Positions 1 through 8,642 of a stretch of 64,000 nt of DNA are shown here, in pieces. Position 1 is the first letter of the stretch. Every line of letters starts with the position of its first letter. The translations under genes and the position numbers were made by a program. Source of the DNA: Microbacterium foliorum. GTDB lineage: Bacteria; Actinomycetota; Actinomycetes; Actinomycetales; Microbacteriaceae. The notes under the pieces were generated by a model. The model was given only the letters and a program-made list of their open reading frames with translations. It had not been told where the DNA came from and ran no database searches. The stretch covers positions 3,504,139-3,568,138 of the forward strand of contig NZ_CP031425.1 in assembly GCF_003367705.1 (NCBI RefSeq). The letters run 5' to 3'.

Positions 1-1044
1 CTCCTGCTGACGCGACTCGACGCGCTTACCCGACGTCATCAGCTGCAGGTAGTCGATGATGACCATCCGCAGTCCTTCACGCTGCTTGAGGCGACGGCAC
101 TTCGCACGGATCTCGACGAGGGTCATGTTGGGGCTGTCGTCGATGTAGAGCGGCGCGTCGTTGATGCGACCTCGCGTCGCGGCGACCGTCGTCCAGTCGC
201 GCGGGTCGAGGTTTCCCTTGCGCATGTTCTGCAGCGGGATCTGCCCCTCGGCGCTGAGCAGACGCATCGCGATCTCGCTCTTGCCCATCTCGAGCGAGAA
301 GAAGACGGAGGGGATGTTGTGCCCGATCGAGGCCGAGCGCGCGAAGTCGAGCGCGAGCGTCGACTTACCCATCGCGGGACGCGCGGCGACGACGATCATC
401 TGACCGCCGTGCAGGCCGTTGGTGAGCTCGTCGAGCTCCTTGAAGCCGGTCGGCACGCCGGTCATCGATCCGTCGCGCCCGCTGGCCGCCTCGATCTCCT
501 CGAGCGCCGCGTCGACGGCGATCTGCAGGGGGACGTAGTCCTCGGCCGTCTCGGACCCGGTGATCGAGTAGATCTCCGCCTGGGCGTTGTTGACGATGTC
601 GGTGGCGTCGCCCTGCCCGTCGTACCCGAGCTGCACGATGCGCGTGCCCGCGTCGACGAGGCGGCGCAGGATGGCGCGCTCCGAGACGATCCCGCCGTAG
701 TAGCCGGCGTTCGCGGCCGTGGGGACGATCGAGGTGAGGGTGTGCAGGTAGTCGGCGCCGCCGGCGCGACTCAGCTCGCCCGTCTTGATGAGCTCGTCGG
801 TGACGGCCACCACGTCGGTCGGCTCACCGTGCGAGTACAGCGACAGGATCGCCTCGAAGATGAGCTCGTGCTTGGGGATGTAGAAGTCCGCGCCCTTGAG
901 CGTCTCGATGACGTCGGCGACGGCGTCCTTCGAGAGGAGCATTCCGCCGAGGGCGCTCTGCTCGGCGAGCAGGTCGTGGGGCGGGGTGCGCTCGTGCGAC
1001 CGCTTGCTGCCCATGCGGTCCTCTGAGATGTCGGCGATCGACAC
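1..1044 (-). CDS. dnaB: Replicative DNA helicase DnaB (3' end beyond window)
   Basis: Hexameric helicase that unwinds DNA ahead of the replisome. The 348 codons present cover the N-terminal helical domain (about residues 15-130) and the start of the RecA-like ATPase core with Walker A ARPAMGKST and the Walker B-type segment MVIIDYLQLM near the cut end. The remaining C-terminal part lies to the left of position 1. The start chosen is GTG at 1044 because AGAAGGGAG lies 4-10 nt upstream; an in-frame ATG at 1014 lacks such a site. It follows rplI on the same strand across a 480-nt gap, the usual order rpsF-ssb-rpsR-rplI-dnaB. Confidence 0.97.
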   Translation of the reverse strand, partial: MSIADISEDRMGSKRSHERTPPHDLLAEQSALGGMLLSKDAVADVIETLKGADFYIPKHELIFEAILSLYSHGEPTDVVAVTDELIKTGELSRAGGADYLHTLTSIVPTAANAGYYGGIVSERAILRRLVDAGTRIVQLGYDGQGDATDIVNNAQAEIYSITGSETAEDYVPLQIAVDAALEEIEAASGRDGSMTGVPTGFKELDELTNGLHGGQMIVVAARPAMGKSTLALDFARSASIGHNIPSVFFSLEMGKSEIAMRLLSAEGQIPLQNMRKGNLDPRDWTTVAATRGRINDAPLYIDDSPNMTLVEIRAKCRRLKQREGLRMVIIDYLQLMTSGKRVESRQQE

Positions 1045-1203
1045 GCTGCTCCCTTCTCTGCGACGGTCCTCCGGCGGAGCCGAGGAGTCGGCGGCGCGCG
1101 GGGCACTCGGTCGAGAATGCCTGTCTGCGCAGCAAACCAGGCACGTCCGACATCGGGTCGCTGGACCACGCTACGAGCGGCGGTTTCGGGTCGCAACACA
1201 GGC

Positions 1204-1346
1204 TGTGGATAACTCTGTGGAGAGCGTGCGAACAAGTCCGGAGAGTCTGTGCAGAACGGGTGTGGATAACCCGGTGGAGTACCCGAAGTTGAACCTTGAA
1301 ATATCGCTTTGACCAGGTATTTATCGTTTCCCCACCCTGTGGATGA
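1204..1346. promoter_or_regulatory. Cluster of DnaA-box-like sequences upstream of dnaB
   Basis: TGTGGATAA, the reverse complement of the DnaA box TTATCCACA, occurs exactly at 1204-1212 and 1261-1269. A one-mismatch copy, TGTGGATGA, is at 1338-1346. All have the same orientation. They sit 160-300 nt upstream of the dnaB start, so they could let DnaA regulate dnaB or titrate DnaA. DnaA binding is inferred from sequence only. Confidence 0.55.
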
Positions 1347-1480
1347 GAATGCGCTTCAACCGCACATTGAAGGTTGAGGGAATCCCAGACGAGATGTGTA
1401 CAACCTGGGGAAAGTCAAGCTGGATTTTCACCGGGCGCGTCACGCTCCGCAGCCCGGAGAACAGGCCCCCGAAGACGCAG

Positions 1481-1512
1481 AACACCCCCTGTCCGGAGGG
1501 ACAGGGGGTGTT
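1481..1512 (-). terminator. Hairpin terminator after rplI
   Basis: AACACCCCCTGTCC (1481-1494) and its perfect reverse complement (1499-1512) form a 14-bp stem with a 4-nt loop, 14 nt after the rplI stop. There is no long U tract, which is common in high-GC actinobacteria. It probably ends the rpsF-ssb-rpsR-rplI transcript. Confidence 0.8.
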
Positions 1513-1526
1513 CAAGACGTCGCGCC

Positions 1527-1979
1527 TTACTTGGCGGCGACGACCTGCAGCGTGATGACTGCGGTCACGTCGTCGTGCAGACGAACCGTGGCCTCGTGCT
1601 CGCCCGTGACCTTGATGGGCGACGGGATGTGCACCTTGCGCTTGTCGATCGAGCCGAGACCCGCGGCTGCGACAGCATCCGCGATGTGATCGGTCTTGAC
1701 CGAGCCGAAGAGGCGACCCTCGTTGCCGGCCTTGACGGCCAGGCGCACCTTGGTGCTCTCGAGGGAGTTCTTCAGTGCCACGGCCTCGTCGCGGTCGTGG
1801 ATCGCACGCGCCTGACGAGCAGCCTGGATCGAAGCGACCTGCTTTTCGCCACCGCGGGTCCACGCCGTAGCGAAGCCCTGGGGGATGAGGTAGTTACGGG
1901 CGAACCCGTTCTTGACCTCGACCACGTCACCGGCACTGCCCAGCCCGGCGACCTCGTTCGTGAGAATCAGCTTTGCCAT
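1527..1979 (-). CDS. rplI: 50S ribosomal protein L9
   Basis: Binds 23S rRNA at the base of the L1 stalk. The 150 residues match the usual L9 length. The N-terminal domain is clear: [14 protein letters not shown], then [14 protein letters not shown] (residues 22-35), the family signature. A long central helix and a C-terminal domain containing the GRLFGSVK segment follow. It is the last gene of the rpsF-ssb-rpsR-rplI operon, 11 nt after rpsR, with a strong hairpin after its stop. Confidence 0.98.
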   Translation of the reverse strand: MAKLILTNEVAGLGSAGDVVEVKNGFARNYLIPQGFATAWTRGGEKQVASIQAARQARAIHDRDEAVALKNSLESTKVRLAVKAGNEGRLFGSVKTDHIADAVAAAGLGSIDKRKVHIPSPIKVTGEHEATVRLHDDVTAVITLQVVAAK

Positions 1980-1990
1980 CTCGATACCCC

Positions 1991-2245
1991 TTACCGGCCG
2001 GCGCCAGCGTAGGGCAGGAGCGCCATCTCGCGTGCGTTCTTGATCGCCGTGGCGATCAGACGCTGCTCCTGCACCGAGACACCGGTGATACGACGGGCGC
2101 GGATCTTGCCGCGCTCCGAGACGAACTTACGGAGGGTGGAGACATCCTTGTAATCGATGACTCCGACCCGGATCGACTTCGCGGGAGCGGCGTTCTTCGC
2201 GCCCTTCCGCGGCTTGCGGCGGTCGCCGCTCGACTTTCCAGCCAT
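1991..2245 (-). CDS. rpsR: 30S ribosomal protein S18
   Basis: Small-subunit protein that pairs with S6 on the platform of the 30S subunit. The 84 residues include the core [19 protein letters not shown] and [19 protein letters not shown], both typical of S18. The lysine/arginine-rich N-terminal tail begins [15 protein letters not shown]. No four-cysteine zinc motif is present, so this looks like the zinc-independent paralogue type. It sits between ssb and rplI in the conserved operon. Many actinobacteria carry a second S18 elsewhere; this is the operon copy. Confidence 0.97.
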   Translation of the reverse strand: MAGKSSGDRRKPRKGAKNAAPAKSIRVGVIDYKDVSTLRKFVSERGKIRARRITGVSVQEQRLIATAIKNAREMALLPYAGAGR

Positions 2246-2295
2246 TGTTTTTCCTTAGTTTTGAGACAGATGCCGAGGCATCCGGAGATCCTGTT

Positions 2296-2808
2296 TCAGA
2301 AGGGGGTGTCGTCGCCGAAGCTGCCCGGAGTGCTCCAGGCATCGGCACTGGTCGACGAGCCGGGCGTTGACCACGGCTCCTCCGACACCTGCTGCTGCTG
2401 AGCGGGACGCGACTGTCCGCCGCCACCGCCGCCGCCACCGTTCGAGGCCGCACGGGTGACCTGTGCAGTCGCATACCGGAGCGAGGGGCCGATCTCGTCG
2501 ACCTCCAGCTCGATAGCGGTGCGCTGGTTGCCCTCGCGGTCCTGGTAGGAGCGCTGACGCAGACGGCCCTGCGCCATGACGCGCATGCCCTTGGTCAGCG
2601 AACCCGCCACGTGCTCGGCGAATTCACGCCAGACCGACGCACGGAGGAACAGCGCTTCGCCGTCCTTCCACTCGTTGGCGGCGCGATCGAAGTTCCGAGG
2701 CGTCGAAGCGATGGTGAAGTTCGCCACCGGCAGTCCGTTCTGCGTGTACCGCAGCTCGGGGTCGGCCGTGAGGTTGCCCACCACGGTGATGACTGTTTCG
2801 CCGGCCAT
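2296..2808 (-). CDS. ssb: Single-stranded DNA-binding protein
   Basis: Coats single-stranded DNA during replication, repair and recombination and recruits partners through its C-terminal tip. The 170 residues contain an OB fold at about residues 1-115 ([20 protein letters not shown] start; [16 protein letters not shown]), a glycine/glutamine-rich linker, and the canonical acidic tip DDTPF. The start follows the rpsF stop by 5 nt, consistent with translational coupling. Confidence 0.98.
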   Translation of the reverse strand: MAGETVITVVGNLTADPELRYTQNGLPVANFTIASTPRNFDRAANEWKDGEALFLRASVWREFAEHVAGSLTKGMRVMAQGRLRQRSYQDREGNQRTAIELEVDEIGPSLRYATAQVTRAASNGGGGGGGGQSRPAQQQQVSEEPWSTPGSSTSADAWSTPGSFGDDTPF

Positions 2809-2813
2809 CGGAC

Positions 2814-3182
2814 TCAGGCCTTCGCAGCCTTGGCGGCCTTGCGGGCAGCCTTCTCTTCGGTGCGCTTGGCTTCGGTCGCGACCATCGCCTGAGCTTCCTC
2901 GGAGCGGAGGACCTTGGTGCGCATGATCTGCTCGTTCAGCTTCAGCTGACGATCGAGCTCCTGCGTGGCCTCGCTGGTCGCGGTGAAGTTGACGACGGCG
3001 TAGATGCCCTCGTTCTTCTTCTGGATCTCGTACGCGAGACGGCGCTTGCCCCAGATGTCGACCTTGTCGATCGAACCGCCATCGTTGGTGATGACCTTGA
3101 GGAACTTGTCGAGCGTAGGAGCGACCTGGCGCTCATCGATCTCGGGGGTCAGAATGACCATGAGTTCGTACTGGTGCGTCAC
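2814..3182 (-). CDS. rpsF: 30S ribosomal protein S6
   Basis: Partner of S18 on the 30S platform. The 122 residues have the ferredoxin-like S6 fold with [17 protein letters not shown] at the start, [10 protein letters not shown] in the centre and an alanine/lysine-rich tail. Translation starts at GTG 3182, preceded by an excellent ribosome-binding site AAGGAGGTGG. It is the first gene of the rpsF-ssb-rpsR-rplI operon. The operon promoter must lie in 3183-3411, which is shared with the divergent lipoprotein gene. Confidence 0.98.
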   Translation of the reverse strand: MTHQYELMVILTPEIDERQVAPTLDKFLKVITNDGGSIDKVDIWGKRRLAYEIQKKNEGIYAVVNFTATSEATQELDRQLKLNEQIMRTKVLRSEEAQAMVATEAKRTEEKAARKAAKAAKA

Positions 3183-3411
3183 TTACCCACCTCCTTCGGA
3201 CTAGAACGGTTTCCGAGGATTTCCCGGAAACAGGAGGGTGTGTGCACGTCATCCGCCGTGACATCCCGAATGGATGCCGGAAGGCAGACAACCTTGACAG
3301 TGTAGCGGAGAAACCTCCGTGTCGCCTCCACCCGGGTCGCCGAGGACTTGGCAAGCTTGGTGCCGTGCATGCCGACAGGCATCGCACGCACACGACCGAA
3401 GGGGGAACGCC

Positions 3412-4116
3412 ATGCGCGTCAACAAATGGGGGGTCGGCCTCGTGCTGGCCGCCAGTGTCCTGCTCACGGGCTGCACCGCAGGTGCCGAGGAGCCCACCGA
3501 TCCGAAGCCCTCCGCGGCGGCGGAGGAGACCACCGCACCCGCACCCGCATCCGACTGCCCCGAGCTCTCCGAGGGGGCCACCGTCGACGGTGCAGCCCTG
3601 GGCCCCTGCATCTCCGACGCGATGCAGGACACCGCCGGATACACCGCGAAGACCACGCTCCTCGGCATGGAGACCAACGCGCGGTACAACCCGCAGAACA
3701 AGGCCGTCGAGACGACGACGCCGATGGGATCGCTGATCGTGATCGGCGACGACGCCTGGGTGAAGTCGTCGACGAGCGACTGGCAGGTCGCCGACCCGAA
3801 CTCCAGCGACCCGATCATCGCGGCGCTCAGCAGCGGTGCGGTCGCGGCCGCGAGCACCGATCCGGCCGAGACCGCAGGCGCCCTGACCGGCGACTTCACC
3901 GTCACCGGCACCGGCACGCGCCTCGGCCAGGAGGTCTACATCGTCAGCGGGACCTCCGCCGCTCAGGGCGTGGACGTCGACGTGACCTTCGAGGTGACGA
4001 AGGACTACGTGGTGCTCGCCACGAGCGGCACCACCGAGGCCGCCGGCCAGAGCATCGAGAGCTCGCTGGAGATCACCGAGTGGGACGTCGCGCAGGACAT
4101 CGTCGCGCCGCTCTGA
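3412..4116 (+). CDS. Secreted lipoprotein, LppX/LprG-like (tentative)
   Basis: A 234-residue lipoprotein. Residues 1-21 form a signal peptide ending in the lipobox LLTGC, with Cys21 as the predicted lipid anchor. A low-complexity Glu/Thr/Pro/Ala linker (about 22-45) follows, then a domain rich in alternating beta strands. Overall size and pattern resemble the LppX/LprAFG lipid-carrier lipoproteins of actinobacteria, but I see no diagnostic motif. The start ATG is preceded by GAAGGGGGAA. It is divergent from rpsF and monocistronic, with a terminator hairpin after it. Confidence 0.75.
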   Translation: MRVNKWGVGLVLAASVLLTGCTAGAEEPTDPKPSAAAEETTAPAPASDCPELSEGATVDGAALGPCISDAMQDTAGYTAKTTLLGMETNARYNPQNKAVETTTPMGSLIVIGDDAWVKSSTSDWQVADPNSSDPIIAALSSGAVAAASTDPAETAGALTGDFTVTGTGTRLGQEVYIVSGTSAAQGVDVDVTFEVTKDYVVLATSGTTEAAGQSIESSLEITEWDVAQDIVAPL

Positions 4117-4133
4117 TTCATGCGCGAGAACCG

Positions 4134-4159
4134 AGGGCTGGGGCGCGCGCCCCGGCCCT
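4134..4159 (+). terminator. Hairpin terminator after the lipoprotein gene
   Basis: AGGGCTGGGGCGC (4134-4146) pairs with GCGCCCCGGCCCT (4147-4159), 13 bp with one G-U pair, starting 17 nt after the stop codon. The stem is GC-rich and followed by only two T residues. Confidence 0.7.
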
Positions 4160-4225
4160 TCGTGCGTCTCGGGCGAGCGCGGCTCGGGCCGGACGCTTGT
4201 CGGGCCGCGTGCGGTGGCGGCGGCG

Positions 4226-4311
4226 GTTCACAACTCCTCAAGAACGGGTCCATCCGGGCTGATCCGGGCTGGAGGGAGCCGGAGTCGCGCGTATCTTGAG
4301 GAGTTGTGAAC
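4226..4311. repeat. 18-bp perfect inverted repeat with 50-bp spacer
   Basis: GTTCACAACTCCTCAAGA (4226-4243) and its exact reverse complement (4294-4311) flank a 50-bp spacer that itself contains a repeated ATCCGGGCT. The element lies in the gap between the convergent lipoprotein and ribokinase-like genes. It could act as a bidirectional terminator or be a REP-like mobile palindrome. Confidence 0.75.
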
Positions 4312-4317
4312 GCCGCA

Positions 4318-5247
4318 TCAGGCGCTCCAGGCGCGGCTCTCGAGCAGTTCCATGATCTCGTCGAGGCGGGGAGCGGATGCCGCGGCCCCCGACCGCTGCA
4401 CGCACAGGGCCGCGGCCGCCGAGGCGAACGGCACGGCCGCCGCGAGGGGGTCTCCTGCCGCGAGGCGGGAGACCAGTGCCCCGCAGAACGTGTCGCCCGC
4501 GGCGGTCGTGTCGACGGCAGTGACCGGGAACGCGGGGATCCGCGTCGCCTCGCCCGCGGAGAGGACGAGCGCGCCCTCGGAGCCGAGCGTCACGACGACG
4601 GTCCCGACGCGTGCGGCGAGGAGGCGCGCGGCATCGGCGACAGCGGCACCCCCGACCCCCTCGACCGGTGCCCCCGCGAGGTCGAGGCACTCGTGCTGGT
4701 TCACGATCAGCACATCCACGAGAGCCAGCTGATCGTCCGAGAGCGGCCTGCTGGGTGCGGCGTTGAGAACGGTCGTCGCCCCGCGCTCCTTCGCCGAGCG
4801 GAACGCCGACAACACGGCGTCGAGCGGCACCTCCAGTTGCGCGAGGACGAGGTCGCCCGAGCCCGCCGACGCGAGAGCGGATGCCGCCTCCGCGGTGATC
4901 GCGGCGCCGTCGCCGTTGGCCCCGGCGACGACGACGATCGCGTTCTCGCCGTCGTCGGCGACCATGACGAACGCCGTGCCCGTGGGTCGCTCGGAGACGC
5001 TGAGTCCCGCGCGCACCCCCTCTTCGATGAGCACTCCGCGGAGTCGCTCACCGGCCTCGTCGTCGCCCACGGCTCCGACGAACGTGGTCGAGGCTCCAGA
5101 ACGGGCAGCGGCGACCGCCTGGTTCAACCCCTTGCCACCGGGGCCGCTCGCCGCCCCGGTGGCGAGGATCGTCTCGCCCGGGCCGGGGATCCGCGGCATC
5201 GACACCGAGGTGTCGTGGTTGGCGCTGCCGAGCACGATCACTCCCAC
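4318..5247 (-). CDS. Ribokinase-like PfkB-family sugar kinase
   Basis: Predicted to phosphorylate a free pentose such as ribose with ATP in the cytoplasm. The 309-residue form has the PfkB signatures in order: GSANHD near the N-terminus, GGKGLNQAVAAAR at about residues 35-50, and the C-terminal DTTAAGDTFCGAL whose last Asp is the catalytic base. Of several in-frame GTG codons, 5247 gives the usual family length and has GGGGGT 7 nt upstream. It is the last gene of the LacI-led unit, 31 nt after an ARH-fold gene, which suggests it acts on sugar released by those proteins. The exact substrate is inferred. Confidence 0.85.
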   Translation of the reverse strand: MGVIVLGSANHDTSVSMPRIPGPGETILATGAASGPGGKGLNQAVAAARSGASTTFVGAVGDDEAGERLRGVLIEEGVRAGLSVSERPTGTAFVMVADDGENAIVVVAGANGDGAAITAEAASALASAGSGDLVLAQLEVPLDAVLSAFRSAKERGATTVLNAAPSRPLSDDQLALVDVLIVNQHECLDLAGAPVEGVGGAAVADAARLLAARVGTVVVTLGSEGALVLSAGEATRIPAFPVTAVDTTAAGDTFCGALVSRLAAGDPLAAAVPFASAAAALCVQRSGAAASAPRLDEIMELLESRAWSA

Positions 5248-5278
5248 GTCGGGACCCCCGATCCTCCCGAGCACAGGG

Positions 5279-6274
5279 TCATCGTGCGATGGCCTCCCTG
5301 ACGGTGAGCCCAGCCAGGTCCGGGATCCCCAGACCCGTGAGCCGGATGCCGTCGGCATCGAGCCCCGCGGGGATCCACTCCTCGCCGAACAGCACGGCCG
5401 CCGCCGCTCCCGCCAGTGCTGGGAGCGATGCGGCGTTGCGCGGCTGTGCGAGCGCGCCGAGCAAGAGGTCGTCGGCATCTGTCGCGGTCGCGACGTGAGC
5501 GAGCAGGAAGCCGAAGGTCTCGGGCGCCGCGATCGGGTAGCTGTAGACCCAATCACCGACCTCCGTACTCAGGCGTCGCGCCCGATCGAGAGGACCGTTC
5601 GCCTCCGCCGCGACGCGCAGCGATGTCTCGGCCATGCTCCGGCTCCAGGTGTCCTCGGGCAGCTCGTCGACCGCGAGGGCTACGGCATCCGCTGCCGTGG
5701 CCCCGTCGAGCAGCGACTCGAACAGGACGGCGGAGGCGCGAGCGCACCAGACGCCGTCGAGCGAGTGCGTGATGGCGGCATCCGCCTCCGCCGCGTCGAC
5801 CGCACCGTTCCCGCGGTGCACGGCGACCGCGGCGAGCGCGCGCACGGTGGCGATGTCGTCGAAGTAGTGCGCGTTGTCGTGCCCGGACTGCGGAGGAACG
5901 GCTCCGTGGCGGAGGTTCTGCAGCGCGAGCTTCGTGCCGATGCGGGCGCGGAACCCTGAGGCGGGGTCCTCCTCGATCTCGGCGAGATGCCGCCACTCGG
6001 TGAGGTCGAGACCCCTGGCGTGCTGACGGGCGGAGAACGCGAACCACTCGACGTTCTCACCCGCGCCGGGGTGCAGCGTGGTCGGAGGGGCGGCGTGGGT
6101 GAAGGGGCGGGGCACGGTGGTGGTGCGGTCCTCGTCGCCCAGCTTCGCCAGGATCCGCACGCGGTTCACGCGCTTGGGGGGAAGGGCGTAGACGCGGAAG
6201 TCCGCGTTCATGGAGGACGCCGACTCCCCGGCGACGATGCCCCGGGTGAACAGGTCGATCAGGGGGGTGGTCAT
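5279..6274 (-). CDS. Degenerate ADP-ribosylglycohydrolase-fold protein
   Basis: A 331-residue protein with the all-helical layout of the ARH/DraG family but without its metal-binding motifs. Where paralogues have a GDAxG and (S/T)DDT near the N-terminus, this has SMNADFRVYAL and no DDT. Where they have GRDADT near the C-terminus, this has QPRNAAS. Similarity is clearest in the middle and in the C-terminal AALAGAAAAVLFG helix. It has the same length as its upstream neighbour and overlaps it by ATGA. It is probably a catalytically dead partner or regulatory subunit, or an enzyme with altered chemistry. No frameshift is seen, so it is not an obvious pseudogene. Confidence 0.7.
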   Translation of the reverse strand: MTTPLIDLFTRGIVAGESASSMNADFRVYALPPKRVNRVRILAKLGDEDRTTTVPRPFTHAAPPTTLHPGAGENVEWFAFSARQHARGLDLTEWRHLAEIEEDPASGFRARIGTKLALQNLRHGAVPPQSGHDNAHYFDDIATVRALAAVAVHRGNGAVDAAEADAAITHSLDGVWCARASAVLFESLLDGATAADAVALAVDELPEDTWSRSMAETSLRVAAEANGPLDRARRLSTEVGDWVYSYPIAAPETFGFLLAHVATATDADDLLLGALAQPRNAASLPALAGAAAAVLFGEEWIPAGLDADGIRLTGLGIPDLAGLTVREAIAR

Positions 6275-7266
6275 GCGCGCGCCTCCTCGACGATGCGGGT
6301 CAGGGTGTCGGCGGCGTCCAGGGGGTGGATTCCGGCCATCGACCGGATGCACGAACCGACGACGGGCCGCAGCCCTGACACCCACTCCTCGGGCAGATCG
6401 CCGATGCCGGAGATCGCGCCTCCGATGCAGCCGGCGATCGCAGCGGTCGTATCGGCGTCGCGTCCCATGTTGACCGCGAACAGGATGCTGTCGGCTGCGC
6501 GCCCTTCGGCGTGCAGCACCGAGGCCATCGCGAGGCCGACGGCTTCGGGCGCGAGGTCGGCCCAGAAGTAGTCGGCGACGGCGAGACGGTCGTGGAGCGC
6601 GAGCGCGAGCGCGTCGTCGTCGAGTCCGGAGCGGACCAGGTCGCGCGCATCGCGCAGGTTGCGGGCCGTCCAGCTGTCCGCGGGGATCGCGGCGAGCCCG
6701 GCGTCGTAGCAGGCGGCAGCATCCGCTCCGGTGAGAGCGCTAGTCACGGCGACCGCGACGACCACTCCGGCCCAGATGCCTTCGGTCGTGTGGCTCACTG
6801 CACCGTCGGCCTCAGCCAGGCGGCGGGCGAGTTCGACATCGCCGTCGGCGACGATGCCGAGCGGGCTGACCCGCATCGCGAGTCCGTCGCTCCAGCCGTG
6901 CATGGTGTCGCCGCTCAGGGGCGGGCGGATGCCGCGACGCAGATTGTCGATCGCGGCCATCTCGCTGAACCCACCGCCCTTGAAGTCGTCTGCCTGCGGG
7001 AGCACGTCCTCGATCCAGGTCTGCGCGAAGTCGTCGGCGGTGGCGTTCACGCCGACACGCTGCACGGTCTTCGCGGTCAGCAGGGCGTATTCGGTGTCGT
7101 CGCTGCCGGCCGGTTCCGGATCGAGGTAGCCGGTCACGCGTCCGTGGGCGGCCTGGATCTCCGCGGCGGAGAAGCCTTCGACCGGTCGCCCGATCGCATC
7201 GCCGATGGCGAGCCCGGCGAGCGAACCGCGCGCGCGGTCCTGCAGGGTGGGCGTGGGAGGGGTCAT
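6271..7266 (-). CDS. ADP-ribosylglycohydrolase (ARH/DraG) family protein
   Basis: Family members use a two-metal site to hydrolyse the bond between ADP-ribose, or a related ribosyl group, and its acceptor. This 331-residue protein carries the full set of motifs: IGDAIG at 21-26, SDDT at 55-58, and GRDADTTAAIAG near residues 265-280. GDTMHGWSDG lies in the middle. The start ATG overlaps the upstream stop (ATGA), as does its own stop with the next gene. Given the sugar transporter in the same unit, it more likely cleaves an imported ribosyl compound than a modified protein. That role is inferred. Confidence 0.85.
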   Translation of the reverse strand: MTPPTPTLQDRARGSLAGLAIGDAIGRPVEGFSAAEIQAAHGRVTGYLDPEPAGSDDTEYALLTAKTVQRVGVNATADDFAQTWIEDVLPQADDFKGGGFSEMAAIDNLRRGIRPPLSGDTMHGWSDGLAMRVSPLGIVADGDVELARRLAEADGAVSHTTEGIWAGVVVAVAVTSALTGADAAACYDAGLAAIPADSWTARNLRDARDLVRSGLDDDALALALHDRLAVADYFWADLAPEAVGLAMASVLHAEGRAADSILFAVNMGRDADTTAAIAGCIGGAISGIGDLPEEWVSGLRPVVGSCIRSMAGIHPLDAADTLTRIVEEARA

Positions 7267-8642
7267 GACTGTCCTTGTCTCTGGGAATGAGCGGAGTGGG
7301 CGGGGACCAGCGCGAGGGTGCGGCGGGCGAGGTCGTCGATCTCGACCCCGTCGAGCCCGGGAAGGCTCGTCGCGATGCGGTTCTGCAGAGGATCGATGAA
7401 GCGGGCAGGCAGACCGTCGACGCCGGCGAGCCCGCCGAGCACCGACCCGACCGTGGCTCCCGCCGAGTCGGTGTCCCACCCCGTGATCACCGCCAGCGGC
7501 ACGCCGCGTGTGAAATCTCCGCCGCTGCGTGCCAGCGCGAACGCGATGAGCGCAGCATTGTTGATCGTGTGCACCCAGTGCAGGTGTCCGTAGGCGTCGT
7601 GCAGCGCGTCGATCGCTGCGGAGTCGTCGAGGTCGCCCCGCCCGAGCGCGGTACCGAAGGCGATGGCCTCCTCCAGGTCGCTCCCGGCGGGAACGGCGGT
7701 CGCTGCGAGATCGAGCACCTCGTCGACGGATGCCGCGACCAGCGAGGCCGAGGTCAGCGCCGCCGCCCACATCGCTCCCCACAGTCCGTTGCGGGTGTGG
7801 CTGAGGCGGGCATCCGTCCAGGCCATGCGGGCGGCCTCGGTGATGTCACCGGGGTTGATCCAGCCATACACGTCGGTGCGGATGAGGGCGCCGATCCACT
7901 CGCGGAACGGGTTGCGCACGCGAGCCGCCTCATCCGGGCGATAGCCGTCGAGGAGGTTGCGGTACGCGATCCGCTCGGCGGTGAAGGTGCGTCCCGCTGG
8001 CAGGTCAGCCAACCACGCCTGCGCGACGTCGTCGGTCGTGAACCCGCGGCCCGCGGATTCGAGCACCCGCAGGTTCAGGAGCGGGTAGTTGAGATCGTCG
8101 TCCTCGGGCATCCCGGCGATGTTCTCGACCAGGGAGTTGACCGCCGAGCGACGGTTCCACGGCCAGCGCCGCGCGACGTCGTCGGGCAGCCCGCGGGCGG
8201 TGAAGTAGTCCGTGAGCGGCCAGCGACCCGTCGCCCGCAGGATCTCCTCGATCCCCGCCCTCGGGATCTTCTCGACGGGCTTGCCCCACAGGCAGCCGGC
8301 CGACCGTCCGGCCCACGCGCCGTGGATGCGGGCCCGCAGCACGGCGTCATCCGGCATCGCGATCCGTGCGGGCACGCCGGTGAGCACGGCCAGCACCTCG
8401 CCCCACGTCGCCAGCTCGGGCTCCTCGGCGGCAACTGCGTCGAGTTCGATCAGCAGCGCGCGGGCCAGCGTCCGGAGGTCGTCGGATGCCGCGGTCGCCG
8501 TCGCCCCGCCGCGCACGGGGTCGAGTGCGCCGCCCGCAGCCGTCCAGCGGGCGGCGATCGCCTCGACGTCCTTGCCTTCGGCGTGCGCCTGCACCAGCTC
8601 GTGCGGCAGCAGGTCTTCCGGCTGGGCCCAGGTCAGGCGCAT
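7263..8642 (-). CDS. Large ADP-ribosylglycohydrolase family protein
   Basis: A 459-residue member of the ARH fold with an extra N-terminal segment of about 110 residues. The first motif is the variant GRSAGCLWGKPVEKI, the second is DDDLNYPLL, and the C-terminal metal motif is GWDTDSAGATVGSVLGG. These variants define a larger subclass distinct from the neighbours, so a different substrate is likely. The start is either ATG 8642, overlapping the upstream stop as TGATG, or GTG 8645; ATG fits the GGGAGG spacing better. The stop overlaps the next start by ATGA. Confidence 0.83.
   Translation of the reverse strand: MRLTWAQPEDLLPHELVQAHAEGKDVEAIAARWTAAGGALDPVRGGATATAASDDLRTLARALLIELDAVAAEEPELATWGEVLAVLTGVPARIAMPDDAVLRARIHGAWAGRSAGCLWGKPVEKIPRAGIEEILRATGRWPLTDYFTARGLPDDVARRWPWNRRSAVNSLVENIAGMPEDDDLNYPLLNLRVLESAGRGFTTDDVAQAWLADLPAGRTFTAERIAYRNLLDGYRPDEAARVRNPFREWIGALIRTDVYGWINPGDITEAARMAWTDARLSHTRNGLWGAMWAAALTSASLVAASVDEVLDLAATAVPAGSDLEEAIAFGTALGRGDLDDSAAIDALHDAYGHLHWVHTINNAALIAFALARSGGDFTRGVPLAVITGWDTDSAGATVGSVLGGLAGVDGLPARFIDPLQNRIATSLPGLDGVEIDDLARRTLALVPAHSAHSQRQGQS

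Larger units (their letters stand above)
1045..1526. other. rplI-dnaB intergenic region
   Basis: No convincing gene lies in these 480 bases. They hold the terminator hairpin of rplI (1481-1512), a somewhat A/T-richer stretch around 1290-1440, and three DnaA-box-like 9-mers. The dnaB promoter should be here, but I could not place -35 and -10 elements with confidence. Confidence 0.7.

Noticed and set aside
1321..1863. Minus-strand frame overlapping the rplI terminator
   Set aside because: It spans the terminator hairpin and the rplI gene in another frame, with no ribosome-binding site or family features.
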